From positions 2,646,501 to 2,710,500 of the forward strand of contig NZ_JAFFHZ010000001.1 of assembly GCF_017052585.1 (NCBI RefSeq): a DNA stretch of 64,000 nucleotides, given 5' to 3'. Below the pieces are notes generated by a model, which searched no databases, had not been told where the DNA came from, and saw only the letters and a program-made list of their open reading frames with translations. This document shows, in pieces, positions 7,688 through 16,898 of this stretch. The position numbers and the translations under genes are program-made. The DNA is from Paenibacillus apiarius. GTDB taxonomy: Bacteria > Bacillota > Bacilli > Paenibacillales > Paenibacillaceae. Positions within the stretch are counted from its first letter, which is position 1; every line of letters begins with the position of its first letter.

Positions 7688-8599
7688 ATGGATACGAAGG
7701 TTTCATCCATATTTAGAAGCGATAGTATGCGAGCACACTTTACAGCTGCTTATGACCAAGCGCTGAGCGAGTGGCCAGTTTCTTACGAATCCTGCTTAGT
7801 TACAACTGACTTCGGAACTACTCATATGATCAAATGCGGCAATAAGTCGAATCCGCCTCTGCTGCTCATTCACGGAATGACCGCGACTTCTCTCATGTGG
7901 AGCGCAAACATTGCCGAATGGTCCAAGGACTATTATGTTCATTGCATTGAAGTCCCTGGAGACTTTGGCAAAAGCACGCTCGTCAAGCCGCTATCAAGCA
8001 GAGCAGCAGCAGCGCAATGGCTGTTGGAGCTGGTCGGGGAGCTGCATTTGGGCGCGTTTCATTTATTGGGGCATTCCATGGGCGGTTTTTTGTCTTTGAA
8101 TTATACGGTAGCGCATCCGTTGCGGGTACGTTCGCTGGGGCTGCTGGCACCTGCCGGCTCCTTTGCGCCGCTGTCAAGGATGTTCTATGTAAAGATGTTC
8201 CCTGCTGTGATGTTCCCAATACAGTGGTTTATTGATCGCGCATTCAAGTGGTGCATGTCGAAGCATAATAGTCTGGAGCTGCTGCCAGAGTCTTACAGAG
8301 CGCTCCTTGCAGCGAGCTACCAGAGCTGTGCTCCTCGGCTCGGGCTGCTTCCTGCCGAATTTACAGAGGGAGAACTATCGCAGCTTCCAGTCCCTACCTT
8401 ATTCGTGGTCGGGGAAGACGAAGTCATTTACCGCCATTCCATCAAGACGGTTCAAGCGAAGGCGAGCCTCATTCCAGATGTCACAATCGCAACCATCCCT
8501 AGGGCAGGGCATTTCTTAAGTATCGAACAGAAACAACGGATTAACGAGCTTGTCATTGAATTTCTCAGGCAACACCCTATCAGTACCCACAACGTATAG
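7688..8599 (+). CDS. Alpha/beta hydrolase
   Basis: A 303-residue serine hydrolase-fold protein. Seen are the oxyanion strand LLLIHGMTATSLMW, the nucleophile elbow GHSMGG (Ser), the acid strand LFVVGEDEVIY (Asp or Glu) and the final RAGHFLS histidine. A cap domain lies at about residues 150-220. The ATG at 7688 follows AAAGGAG at a good distance; a TTG directly before it is less likely. It is co-transcribed with the TetR gene. The substrate cannot be told; esterase, lipase and dehalogenase-like activities share this fold. Confidence 0.88.
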   Translation: MDTKVSSIFRSDSMRAHFTAAYDQALSEWPVSYESCLVTTDFGTTHMIKCGNKSNPPLLLIHGMTATSLMWSANIAEWSKDYYVHCIEVPGDFGKSTLVKPLSSRAAAAQWLLELVGELHLGAFHLLGHSMGGFLSLNYTVAHPLRVRSLGLLAPAGSFAPLSRMFYVKMFPAVMFPIQWFIDRAFKWCMSKHNSLELLPESYRALLAASYQSCAPRLGLLPAEFTEGELSQLPVPTLFVVGEDEVIYRHSIKTVQAKASLIPDVTIATIPRAGHFLSIEQKQRINELVIEFLRQHPISTHNV

Positions 8600-8644
8600 G
8601 ATTAGGCGGATGTATCGCATTAATCGAGAGGGGGTATCCTCGTC

Positions 8645-9478
8645 ATGGATAAATTATCAATCGGCCGCATGGCCGAATTGAACCACACCTCTGTCCAAAC
8701 GCTGCGTTATTATGACAAGCTGGGTCTGCTAAAGCCTGAGTACGTCGAAGAGAGCACCGGTTACCGCTACTATGCGATTAAACAATGCGCCAGACTGGAC
8801 ATGATTAACTATATGAAGTTTTTAGGCATGTCATTGGACAACATTAAGGCATGGTTCGATACCGAAGACGTCGAATCTATCCCCGCGATGCTGCGGCAGC
8901 AAGCGCTCCTCATCGAACACAAGCTGAAGGAACTGGATCAGATGAAAAAAGCGGTCCATGTCAGCATCAAAAATTACGATACCTATATGAATGCTCCGGG
9001 AGACGGGCACATCGTTCTGCAGCATGTCCCAGCGCGCAAAATTTATTGTTACGACAGCAAGGTGAACATTTATGAAAATACGCTGGAGACGTACGAATAC
9101 ATTTTACGGGAACTGCGGGCGCAAGCACTCGTCAACCATTTGCCGATGGCTTACTTTTGCAATGTCGGCTCCATTATCCGTCAGGAAGCGATGGAACGGG
9201 GACAATTCGTATCGACAGAAGTTTTTCTGTTTGTAGATTCCGATTTTGAGATGCAAGCAGGTGTTGAGATTATCCCGGAACACGACTACCTGTGCATTTA
9301 TTGCGATAGTTTCTTTCATGAGCGGGAGTATGCGGGCAAACTGTTCGAGCAGGTTCAAGAGCACGGCTACGAAGTGATTGGCGATTACATTTGCGAAGTG
9401 GTGGTGGAGCTGCCGGTATTTCATCATGACGAGCGGAATATGTTTATGAAATTACAAGTTCCTATCAAAAGGGATTGA
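8645..9478 (+). CDS. MerR family regulator with effector-binding domain
   Basis: A 277-residue activator. The winged-helix domain (SIGRMAELNHTSVQTLRYYDKLGLLKPEYVEESTGYRYY) and a long dimer coiled coil (about 75-115) are followed by a GyrI/BmrR-like effector domain that usually binds hydrophobic or cationic compounds. The stop codon lies inside the -35 box of the next promoter, whose 19-bp spacer is typical of MerR control. The likely target is therefore the dehydrogenase gene just downstream. The effector is unknown. Confidence 0.92.
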   Translation: MDKLSIGRMAELNHTSVQTLRYYDKLGLLKPEYVEESTGYRYYAIKQCARLDMINYMKFLGMSLDNIKAWFDTEDVESIPAMLRQQALLIEHKLKELDQMKKAVHVSIKNYDTYMNAPGDGHIVLQHVPARKIYCYDSKVNIYENTLETYEYILRELRAQALVNHLPMAYFCNVGSIIRQEAMERGQFVSTEVFLFVDSDFEMQAGVEIIPEHDYLCIYCDSFFHEREYAGKLFEQVQEHGYEVIGDYICEVVVELPVFHHDERNMFMKLQVPIKRD

Positions 9479-9505
9479 CTCTATAGTAACTATAGAGTTT
9501 ATGAT
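9475..9505 (+). promoter_or_regulatory. MerR-type promoter with 19-bp spacer and dyad operator
   Basis: The -35 box TTGACT (9475-9480) and the -10 box TATGAT (9500-9505) are 19 bp apart. Between them lies the dyad CTCTATAGTAACTATAGAG (9479-9497). MerR proteins activate such over-long promoters by twisting the operator. The merR stop codon TGA (9476-9478) is part of the -35 box. Confidence 0.85.
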
Positions 9506-9579
9506 AAGGACATAGGAGCTCCCAAGTATCAATCGCATAATAGTTTGTGAAAAATATAACAATACAGGAGGTTGTCCAC

Positions 9580-10608
9580 ATGAAGGAAAAAATTAGAGTC
9601 ATTCAATACGGCTGCGGTAAAATGGGACAGTTTTTTCTAAGATATCTGTATGAAAAGGGTGCGGAAATCGTAGGGGCGATCGACGTGAATCCGAACGTCG
9701 TCGGCAAAGATGTGGGCGAGGTTGCAGGCTTGGGCGTGAAGTTGAATGTGCCTGTCCGTTCCGATGCCGAGCAAGTATTCAGGGAATGCGATGCACAGGT
9801 TTGCATTATTTCGACGACAAGCTTGCTGACGGATACGTATGCTGCGTTTGAGCTGGCGGCCCGCTATGGCGTGAACGCGATTAGTACTTGCGAAGAGGCG
9901 TTTTATCCATGGACAACCTCTCCAGCCCTGACTAACCGTCTGGACCGGCTTGCCAAAGAAAACAATTGCACCTTAACCGGATCAGGCTACCAGGATGTGT
10001 TCTGGGGCAACTTAATTACGGTATTGGCGGGCGCGACGCATCAGATCACCCGAATTGAAGGCAAATCCAGCTACAATGTCGAAGAGTACGGCATTGCGCT
10101 TGCGGAAGTCCACGGCGCTGGCTTGACGCTCAAGGAATTCGAGGAGAAAATCGCAAGCAACAACGATCTCCCGTCCTTCATGAGAAACGCCAACGAGTGG
10201 CTGTGCTCGCAGTTCGGATGGACCATTAAATCAATGGATCAACAATTGATTCCGATCACGCACGATCAAGATCTGCATTCAACTACGCTCGGCAGAACGA
10301 TTCCTGCTGGCGATGCCACCGGCATGACCGCCGTCGTCACGACCGTCACTCATCAAGGTCCGGTCATCGTGACGGAGTGTATCGGCAAGGTATACGCCGA
10401 GAACGAAGTGGACCACAACGATTGGGTCATCAAAGGCGAACCGAAAACGGAGGTTAACATCTCTTGCCCGGCCACTGTCGAGCTTACATGCGCTACGGTC
10501 GTCAACCGCATTCCTGATTTGCTCCAAGCTCCGGCTGGCTTCTACACCACCGAGAAAATGGCGCCGGCCCAGTACCGCACCTATCCGCTTCATTACTACG
10601 TAAAATAA
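9580..10608 (+). CDS. Dihydrodipicolinate-reductase-like NAD(P) dehydrogenase
   Basis: A 342-residue protein with an N-terminal Rossmann domain (IRVIQYGCGKMGQFFLRYL, GAIDVNPNVVGKDVGEV) of the DapB type. Its C-terminal half resembles 2,4-diaminopentanoate dehydrogenases (GYQDVFWGN, AEVHGAGLTLKEFEEKIAS, TTVTHQGPVIVTECIGKVY). That family oxidises or reduces amino-acid-like substrates with NAD(P). A true DapB is about 250-270 residues long and has another C-terminus, so a lysine pathway role is unlikely. The start follows AGGAGG. Expression is probably switched on by the upstream MerR regulator through the promoter at 9475-9505, so the substrate may relate to the MerR effector. Confidence 0.8.
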   Translation: MKEKIRVIQYGCGKMGQFFLRYLYEKGAEIVGAIDVNPNVVGKDVGEVAGLGVKLNVPVRSDAEQVFRECDAQVCIISTTSLLTDTYAAFELAARYGVNAISTCEEAFYPWTTSPALTNRLDRLAKENNCTLTGSGYQDVFWGNLITVLAGATHQITRIEGKSSYNVEEYGIALAEVHGAGLTLKEFEEKIASNNDLPSFMRNANEWLCSQFGWTIKSMDQQLIPITHDQDLHSTTLGRTIPAGDATGMTAVVTTVTHQGPVIVTECIGKVYAENEVDHNDWVIKGEPKTEVNISCPATVELTCATVVNRIPDLLQAPAGFYTTEKMAPAQYRTYPLHYYVK

Positions 10609-10625
10609 ACCGAATAGTGCAGAAG

Positions 10626-10656
10626 AAGGCGACAGCTTGTCACTGTCGCCTTTTTT
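10626..10656 (+). terminator. Terminator after the dehydrogenase gene
   Basis: AAGGCGACAG pairs with CTGTCGCCTT, followed by a run of T. A second hairpin with a T run (GAACGCC...GGTGTTC, about 10668-10692) follows at once and may act as a backup. Confidence 0.85.
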
Positions 10657-10692
10657 AGCCGCAGCAGGAACGCCATTAATGGTGTTCTTTTT

Positions 10693-10994
10693 TGTATCAA
10701 GAGGCGTTGGCGGAGAAGCCCGCCTCCGCCCAACATGCGCCAACCCTTTAGGGCAGCGCTCTGGTCAAGCTGCAGAAGAACCGAAAATATGCGCAGTTAT
10801 GCCGCCTCAAGGGAGTATCGCGGCAGCATTCATCGAAGCCCAGCCCGTTTCCTTAAGAAAAGGGTTAAGAAATCCGCCGCGGATTTGTCACAATTTATTC
10901 AGAAAATACGCAACATTTTCCTGCTCCCGTACGTCTAATTATGAAGGGAAAATTTTCTTATGGAAAGATGAAAGTAAACTGGGAGGATGAATAC
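10693..10994. other. Gap upstream of the seven-repeat surface protein
   Basis: About 300 bp without a convincing gene. Open frames here show no family features. A ribosome site GGGAGG lies at 10980-10985, just before the GTG start of the next gene. No clear promoter boxes or symmetric operators were found. Confidence 0.5.
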
Positions 10995-13900
10995 GTGAGA
11001 AAGCTATTATCTGGAATTGTGGCAACGTCACTGGTATTTTCTTTAATACTGCCGACCACACAATTGAATGCGGCAGCTGCCATTTCCGTCTATGTTGACG
11101 GATCGAAGCTGGCGATGGATCAACCGCCCGTGCAGTCTAGAGGACGGGTGCTGCTGCCTATGCGCGCCATTTTTGAATCATTGGGCGCAAGAGTGTCTTA
11201 TAACTCGAGAACGAAAACGGTGACGGGCAGCAAGGACGGCACGACCGTTGTGCTGAAGCTTGGCTCCAAGTCGGCGACCATCGACAATATGAACGTAAGC
11301 TTGGATGTGCCGGCCAACACGCTGAGAGGCAGAACGATGGTGCCTGTCCGCTTCGTCAGTGAGGCATTGGGCGCCTTGGTGAGCTGGAACGAGAGAGGCA
11401 AAACGGTTACAATTACGACTCCGGACCGACCAAGCACTCCGGATAGACCGAATAGACCTGATACATCCGATGACGTAAGCGGAGTGAATAACGTATATGC
11501 GCAGGTGGTAGGGCAACAGGGCGATGGAAGCGACTTGAAAGTGAGCTTCTCCAGAGCGCCGTATGAATACAACGTGGATCACTACCGTGTCCTAGTTGTC
11601 AAATCGTCGAGCTCGTCTTCCTTTAATTTGTCCAAGGCTCGCTCCGTGTCTTCCAACAATTATACGACGGCTTATCCGCAAGGCGATGATCCGAGCGTGC
11701 GGCTGGATTCCCGCGCGCGCGACGTGGACGGGGATTATATCCGCAACAACCAAACGTACAACGTGTACGTGGTGACGGTTGGCAAGAGAAGCAGCCAGAT
11801 GGCGCTTTCTTATCCGTCCTCGCAGATTTCGCTGTCTGACAACGGCGTGTCGGCGGCGAGCAATGTTCAAGTGCGCGATGTCGCGGACTATGGCGACGGA
11901 CGGGACATGAATGTAAGCTTTACGAGACCGCAAAACGACAACAATATTTCGAACTACCGCATTCTGGTCGTGAAGACCAGAGACGCGAATCGATTCGATA
12001 CGTCAATAGCGAATGGCGTCTCCAGCCAGAACTATACGACCGTGTACAAATCGGGCGGCACAACGCTGACATCGACGCTAAGCTCGACCGCAAGAGACAC
12101 TTCGGGAGATTATATCCGCAATGGAGTGCCATATACGGTATTTGTGTTGTCGGTCAGCAATACGAATTCGTACTCGAATAAGCTGTCTTCAGGATCTGCC
12201 TCGATGACATTGGGTCAATCGGTCGGCTTGCCTGTCATTACGAAGGTTAGCGATGTAAGCAACTATGGAGATGGCCGTGATTTACAGATTAGCTTTAATC
12301 GGGCATCCGACGAATCGAAAGTAAGCTATTACCGGATTTTTGCCGTGAGATACCAAGATGCCAGCAGCTTCGATCTGACGGAGGCCAACAAAGTATCTTA
12401 TGGCAGATACCATGACGTGTCTAAGACCGGATACAGCATCACGACTACGCTGCCTTCCAGCATGCGGGATGTGCATGGATCCTCTATCCGCAACGGAGAA
12501 ACGTACCGCCTATTCGTAATGGCGGTGTCCAATAGCGGGGGCTCCTATAACAATGCGTTGTCAAACGCTTCGGATACGGTTACGCTGTCGAACAATAGTA
12601 TCGTCAGCGGCGTAACCAATGTAACGGCCAGCGACGTGAGCGACTACAACGACGGCCGCGACCTGCGGGTATCGTTCAACCGGGCTTCGGATGAATCGGA
12701 CATCAGCCAATACCGCATCATGGTCGTGAAGGCATCCAATGCGAACCGCTTCGATCTGTCAGCGGCGAACAACGTATCGAGCTACAATTATACGGCTGTG
12801 AACAAGACCGGTGGAAATATTAGCTTGGCGCTGAATTCCAATGCAAGAGATGTGGACGGATCGGCTATCAGGAACGGTGTGAGCTACCAAGTATTCGTGT
12901 TGTCCGTAGGCCGAGGCAGCTATAACAATGCGTTGTCCAGCCCGTCCGGAACGATTACGTTGTCGAACAATTCGACGGTGTATTCGGCAACGAACGTGTC
13001 GGCCAGCGACGTGAGCGACTACAACGACGGCCGCGACCTGCGGGTGACGTTCACGCGTGCCGCTGATGAAGCGAACATTAACCATTATCGCGTCATGGTT
13101 GTGAAAGCCGACAAGGCAGGCTGGTTCGGCGTTTCGGATGCGAATAATGTGTCCAGCTGGAATTCTACAGTCGCGAACAGAACAGGCGGCAACCTTGGCC
13201 TGACGCTGGCTTCCGATGCCAAAGACGTTGATGGCGATCGGATTCGCAACGGCATCAGTTACCGTGTATTCGTATTGTCCGTAAGCACGGGCAATCAGTC
13301 GAGCAACGCTCTGTCGTCTCCATCCCCGGCGATTACGCTTGCGGGCACTGCTGCAGTGGACGCCGCGGCGAATGTAACGGCGAATGTGACGGGCAGCTAC
13401 GGCAGCGGACGTGATATCGAGGTAAACTTCATGGTGCCGTCCAACGAAGCGAACGTTGCTGAATACCGCATCATGGCTGTTCGTTCAGATCAAGCGTATG
13501 CGTTCAATCTGTCGAGTGCCAATAATGTCTCCGCCTCGAACTATACGAGAGTATCGAAACAGGGCGCATATATCAGGCAACAATTAACGGACTCGACTCG
13601 TGATATATACGGTGATGTGATTCGGAAGGGCGTGCCGTACCGCTTCTTTATTTTGACGGTGGCCGATGGAAGAACAGGCACGATTAACGCGCTGTCATCC
13701 TCGTCCGGAGATGTCACTCTCGCTGATCAATCCGTGCAGGCGGTTAGCGGTTTATATGCTCAAAGAGAGGGCAACAACGACTTTAGTGTCACTTTTGTCA
13801 AACCAAGCAATGAGAGCGGCATCGCTTACTATAAAGTAATGGCCGTTCCTTCCGGCAGCGCGAGCAGCTTCACGCTGGCCGATGCGGACCGGACGAATTC

Positions 13901-14099
13901 GAATGCTTCCAAGATGGTGAGCGTTAATGGCGACACCAAGGCATGGTTTAGTTTGTATGATACGGATGCATTCGGCAACCCGCTTACAACGGGCACTGCT
14001 TATAGAGTATTCATCTCGTCTGTCGTAGACGGGCGCACTACATCCATTAATGCGTTATCCGCTTCATCCAACGAGATTATTATAGGTGAAGGTTACTAA
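10995..14099 (+). CDS. Exported copper-amine-oxidase-N-domain protein with seven tandem repeats
   Basis: A 1034-residue exported protein. A signal peptide (RKLLSGIVATSLVFSLILPTT, then NAAAA) precedes a copper-amine-oxidase N-terminal domain (about 30-140), with the typical VLLPMRAIFESLGA and MVPVRFVSEALGA motifs. In Paenibacillus this domain is a cell-surface module, not an enzyme. After a Pro/Asp/Arg linker (about 142-160) come seven domains of about 120 residues. Each contains DGRD-V-F, YRI-VVK, a D-IRNG-Y-VFV-SV motif and an N-LSS end, and each looks fibronectin-III-like. Domains 4 and 5 share a run of 45 identical bases, 375 bp apart. GTG was chosen because GGGAGG lies nine bases before it. 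Probable surface or adhesion protein; ligand unknown. Confidence 0.85.
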   Translation: MRKLLSGIVATSLVFSLILPTTQLNAAAAISVYVDGSKLAMDQPPVQSRGRVLLPMRAIFESLGARVSYNSRTKTVTGSKDGTTVVLKLGSKSATIDNMNVSLDVPANTLRGRTMVPVRFVSEALGALVSWNERGKTVTITTPDRPSTPDRPNRPDTSDDVSGVNNVYAQVVGQQGDGSDLKVSFSRAPYEYNVDHYRVLVVKSSSSSSFNLSKARSVSSNNYTTAYPQGDDPSVRLDSRARDVDGDYIRNNQTYNVYVVTVGKRSSQMALSYPSSQISLSDNGVSAASNVQVRDVADYGDGRDMNVSFTRPQNDNNISNYRILVVKTRDANRFDTSIANGVSSQNYTTVYKSGGTTLTSTLSSTARDTSGDYIRNGVPYTVFVLSVSNTNSYSNKLSSGSASMTLGQSVGLPVITKVSDVSNYGDGRDLQISFNRASDESKVSYYRIFAVRYQDASSFDLTEANKVSYGRYHDVSKTGYSITTTLPSSMRDVHGSSIRNGETYRLFVMAVSNSGGSYNNALSNASDTVTLSNNSIVSGVTNVTASDVSDYNDGRDLRVSFNRASDESDISQYRIMVVKASNANRFDLSAANNVSSYNYTAVNKTGGNISLALNSNARDVDGSAIRNGVSYQVFVLSVGRGSYNNALSSPSGTITLSNNSTVYSATNVSASDVSDYNDGRDLRVTFTRAADEANINHYRVMVVKADKAGWFGVSDANNVSSWNSTVANRTGGNLGLTLASDAKDVDGDRIRNGISYRVFVLSVSTGNQSSNALSSPSPAITLAGTAAVDAAANVTANVTGSYGSGRDIEVNFMVPSNEANVAEYRIMAVRSDQAYAFNLSSANNVSASNYTRVSKQGAYIRQQLTDSTRDIYGDVIRKGVPYRFFILTVADGRTGTINALSSSSGDVTLADQSVQAVSGLYAQREGNNDFSVTFVKPSNESGIAYYKVMAVPSGSASSFTLADADRTNSNASKMVSVNGDTKAWFSLYDTDAFGNPLTTGTAYRVFISSVVDGRTTSINALSASSNEIIIGEGY

Positions 14100-14138
14100 G
14101 AAGCATGTATTATCCATGCACCTGACCGTACCAGACGA

Positions 14139-14163
14139 AGCCCCGGAATCTATTTCCGGGGCT
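14139..14163 (+). terminator. Terminator after the surface-protein gene
   Basis: AGCCCCGGA pairs with TCCGGGGCT around seven bases, then TATTTCTTTATTTTT. Confidence 0.85.
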
Positions 14164-14175
14164 TATTTCTTTATT

Positions 14176-14466
14176 TTTATAGAACACGAAAAAGGAGGGG
14201 AAGAGGAAGACGGGAAGGTGTCGGACTGGCAAAATGCTGACGATACGGCTTCATGCTTGCACGCCTGCCATGCGATGATTGCAGTCAGGGCTTATCCTTG
14301 CTAAATTGTCACGTTCGGACTCCGTTTTGTCACCATAATCGATGTATATGAAACGAAAGGAACAAGTAAAATATACTTATAGATACGGGATACAGCCTTG
14401 TGCTCATATGAGCAATGTATAACAACTTGATTCAATCCACATCTATACTATTGGAGGAATGGCAAA
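14176..14466. other. Gap upstream of the YbjQ-like gene
   Basis: About 290 bp with no supported gene. It contains a perfect 12-bp palindrome GCTCATATGAGC (14402-14413), about 55 bp before the next start, which could be an operator. GGAGG lies at 14453-14457. Confidence 0.45.
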
Positions 14467-14781
14467 ATGATTATAACGACAACTTCTACGATACAAGGTA
14501 AAGAAATTGTGGAATACATTGACGTTGTCGCAGGTGAAGCGATTATGGGCGCCAATGTGGTGCGGGATATTTTGGCCTCCGTGCGCGATATCGTGGGCGG
14601 CCGTTCCGGAGCTTATGAGAGCAAGCTGAAGGAAGCGCGTGACATCGCCATGGAAGAAATGAAGGTTTTGGCCAAGCAAAAAGGAGCGAATGCGGTCGTC
14701 GGCATTGACGTTGATTATGAGGTCGTGCGTGAAGGCATGTTAATGGTCGCGGTCAGCGGGACGGCAGTCATTGTGCGCTAA
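14467..14781 (+). CDS. YbjQ/UPF0145 family protein
   Basis: A 104-residue protein of the YbjQ family (sometimes labelled heavy-metal-binding domain). It starts [51 protein letters not shown], and the [12 protein letters not shown] stretch is diagnostic. The end ([24 protein letters not shown]...[10 protein letters not shown]) is equally typical. Members form pentameric rings in crystal structures; their function is unknown, and the metal-binding label rests on weak evidence. The gene is single, with its own ribosome site and a following terminator. Confidence 0.9.
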   Translation: MIITTTSTIQGKEIVEYIDVVAGEAIMGANVVRDILASVRDIVGGRSGAYESKLKEARDIAMEEMKVLAKQKGANAVVGIDVDYEVVREGMLMVAVSGTAVIVR

Positions 14782-14814
14782 TTATGAAATGGTATTGAGA
14801 TTTTGTGCATGTTG

Positions 14815-14841
14815 AGGGGACACCTAATGGGGTGTTCCTTT
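14815..14841 (+). terminator. Terminator after the YbjQ-like gene
   Basis: GGGACACC pairs (with wobble) with GGGGTGTTCC around a short loop, then five T. Confidence 0.65.
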
Positions 14842-15257
14842 TTATATTGTAACGTGATCGCAGAGGGCTGCAGTGAAAAGCCTGTACATTTTCCAATGGA
14901 ATGGATGGAGCGGAACGGTAGACGGTAAGTGCTGCAGGAACAGGCTGTTTATCGGCCCGCATCCAATTGGTCTGAGCTGGGAAGCGTGGATGAAAGGATA
15001 GCTCGTAGGAGAGACCCGCCGCAAACGATCGGCCTTGTAGTATAGAAAGCCCCCGCCACACATTCAGCCTCCGACGACGCCACTGGGGCACCTGGCATTC
15101 CTCCTCGCTCAGCAGACCATGCCCAGCCTCGGCAGTCCCCGGAACACCATAAATGCAACCTGCGGCTTCCTCCTGCGACCCTTTGTTAAAACAGTTGCAA
15201 CGAAGGTTCGGTCGTAGGACAATGGAATCAAGGGAGATGTAATAGGGAGGCCACAAA
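14842..15257. other. Gap upstream of the DUF1963 gene
   Basis: About 415 bp without a supportable gene. The long minus-strand frame here (14768-15277) has an unnatural composition and no family motif, so it is treated as chance. No tRNA-like or riboswitch fold was recognised. The GGGAGG site for the next gene is at 15244-15249. Confidence 0.5.
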
Positions 15258-16154
15258 ATGAGCATGAATTTGGACAATCCAATGACGATAGAGTTAAAGA
15301 GGCATCTGGAGGAGCGAGAGCTAACCGCGGCAGAACACTACTTGTTCTCCGCGTGCAAGCAAGGAGTTCGGCTTGACTTGGCGCAACCGGACGAGTACGA
15401 ACGGACTGGCGGCTCGCGCGTCGGCGGATATCCGGATCTGCCGGAGCTTACGGCTTGGCCGGTGACGGAGGACGGCACGAAGATGACGTTCCTCGCCCAG
15501 CTCAATCTGGCGGACATTGCGCCGCATGACAACGCCCAGCTGCTTCCGCAGCAGGGGATGCTCTATTTCTTCCTCGGCATGGATGAGCCGGCCTACAATA
15601 TCGAGCACCGGGTCATCTACGCAGAACGGGCCGGGACACTGCAACTGCAGAAGCCAGATGGCATTACCGCGCTGCAGGAAGACAAGGACGGTGAGGAATT
15701 CCGGCCGTACACGGTACGCGCACGATCCTCGCTGGAGCTGCCGAACTATGCGTATGTGGATGAAGATGCGCTTGATATCGAAGACATCGAGAGCTATTAC
15801 GATCTGATCGATGAACTGGCTGACACCTCGGCGCACAATTGGGGCTGCATGTTCGGCTATCCGGAAGGACAGCACGACGACGCGGAGGTGGAAGCGGCAT
15901 TGATGCTGATCCTGAACGAAAGTTATGATTACAGCCCGGAACGATCGCTTCAGAAGCTGACGGCTCATTTCGGCGGTGACCGGGAGCGTGCGGAACAAGA
16001 AGTAAAGGATACCATAATGCTGCTTGAGATCGACAGCAGCGATCCGGTTGGCTTTTCATGGTGGGACTGCGGGGTCATCCACTTCTTTATGCGCAAGGAA
16101 GATATGCTGAAGCGCGATTTTTCCCGTACTTATTGCTCGCTGTATTCGAGCTGA
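15258..16154 (+). CDS. DUF1963 (YwqG) family protein
   Basis: A 298-residue soluble protein of the YwqG family. Diagnostic text includes GGSRVGGYPDLPELTAWPVTEDGTKMTFLAQLNLADIAPHD, then QGMLYFFLGMDEP, and near the end GFSWWDCGVIHFFMRKEDMLKRDFSR. Such proteins are widespread, often near toxin-immunity loci, but have no proven activity. Here the neighbours are a two-component system downstream (39 bp away) and an empty gap upstream. Co-transcription with the response regulator is possible, because no terminator separates them. Confidence 0.87.
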   Translation: MSMNLDNPMTIELKRHLEERELTAAEHYLFSACKQGVRLDLAQPDEYERTGGSRVGGYPDLPELTAWPVTEDGTKMTFLAQLNLADIAPHDNAQLLPQQGMLYFFLGMDEPAYNIEHRVIYAERAGTLQLQKPDGITALQEDKDGEEFRPYTVRARSSLELPNYAYVDEDALDIEDIESYYDLIDELADTSAHNWGCMFGYPEGQHDDAEVEAALMLILNESYDYSPERSLQKLTAHFGGDRERAEQEVKDTIMLLEIDSSDPVGFSWWDCGVIHFFMRKEDMLKRDFSRTYCSLYSS

Positions 16155-16192
16155 ACCGCCAATGCAGTTTTTTCAGGAAAGGTGAGAGGGTC

Positions 16193-16897
16193 ATGCGACA
16201 AGAACGCATACTGCTGGTGGAGGACGACATTTCGATTGTTGAAATGCTGACCAATCATTTGGCTAAGGAAGGGTTTCACGTCACGGCGGCGCACGATGGG
16301 GAAGAGGGAGTAACGAGGTTCCGGCAGGATTCCTTCGACATGATTGTGGTCGATCTGATGATGCCCAAGCTGGATGGCATGGAAGTGATTAAGCTGATTC
16401 GCGCGACGAGCTCCATCCCGATCTTAATTATGTCAGCCAAGGATAGCGACGTAGATAAGGCATTGGGACTGGGATTCGGCGCGGATGATTACATTGCCAA
16501 GCCGTTCTCCCTCATTGAGCTGACGGCAAGAATCAAGGCGGGGATCCGCCGCGCCACGGCGTACTCCCATTCCGTTCAGCAGGAGGAACGCGGAAATGTG
16601 CTTACGTTCGAGCAGTTGACTGTCGATTTGGATAATTTCTCCGCCATGAAGCAGGACGAAGACATCAAGCTGACATCCAAGGAGTTCGATATTTTAAAGC
16701 TGTTCATTACCAATCCGAATCGCGTATTCACGAAAGCGCAAATTTATGGCTTCGTATGGAACGATGACTATATGGGCGATGAGAATGTCATCAACGTGCA
16801 TATTCGGAGACTGCGCGAGAAGATCGAGGATAATCCGTCTGAGCCAAAATATATAAAGACGTTATGGGGAATCGGATACAAGTGGGCGGGCCATTGA
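16193..16897 (+). CDS. OmpR/PhoB-type response regulator (bacitracin-type system)
   Basis: A 234-residue response regulator. The receiver domain has the acidic pair DD at residues 11-12, the phosphorylation site Asp54 (VVDLMMPKLDG) and the conserved Lys in YIAKPFS. The C-terminal winged helix ends VINVHIRRLREKIEDNP...GIGYKW. The ATG at 16193 follows AAAGGTGAGAGGG; longer frames upstream run into the DUF1963 gene. The kinase starts one base after the stop. The likely target is the BcrA-like transporter promoter, where three TAAGAA boxes lie 11 bp apart. Confidence 0.92.
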   Translation: MRQERILLVEDDISIVEMLTNHLAKEGFHVTAAHDGEEGVTRFRQDSFDMIVVDLMMPKLDGMEVIKLIRATSSIPILIMSAKDSDVDKALGLGFGADDYIAKPFSLIELTARIKAGIRRATAYSHSVQQEERGNVLTFEQLTVDLDNFSAMKQDEDIKLTSKEFDILKLFITNPNRVFTKAQIYGFVWNDDYMGDENVINVHIRRLREKIEDNPSEPKYIKTLWGIGYKWAGH

Positions 16898-16898
16898 C

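Noticed and set aside
10637..10990. 117-codon plus-strand frame before the surface-protein gene
   Set aside because: Starts inside a terminator hairpin and has no family feature.
10995..14099. Regular repeats of about 370 bp taken as a possible CRISPR or satellite array
   Set aside because: They are in frame and encode conserved protein domains; unit length and divergence do not fit CRISPR.
14768..15277. 169-codon minus-strand frame in the gap after the YbjQ-like gene
   Set aside because: Odd composition, no ribosome site, no recognisable domain.
15321..15998. 225-codon minus-strand frame
   Set aside because: Mirror of the DUF1963 gene.
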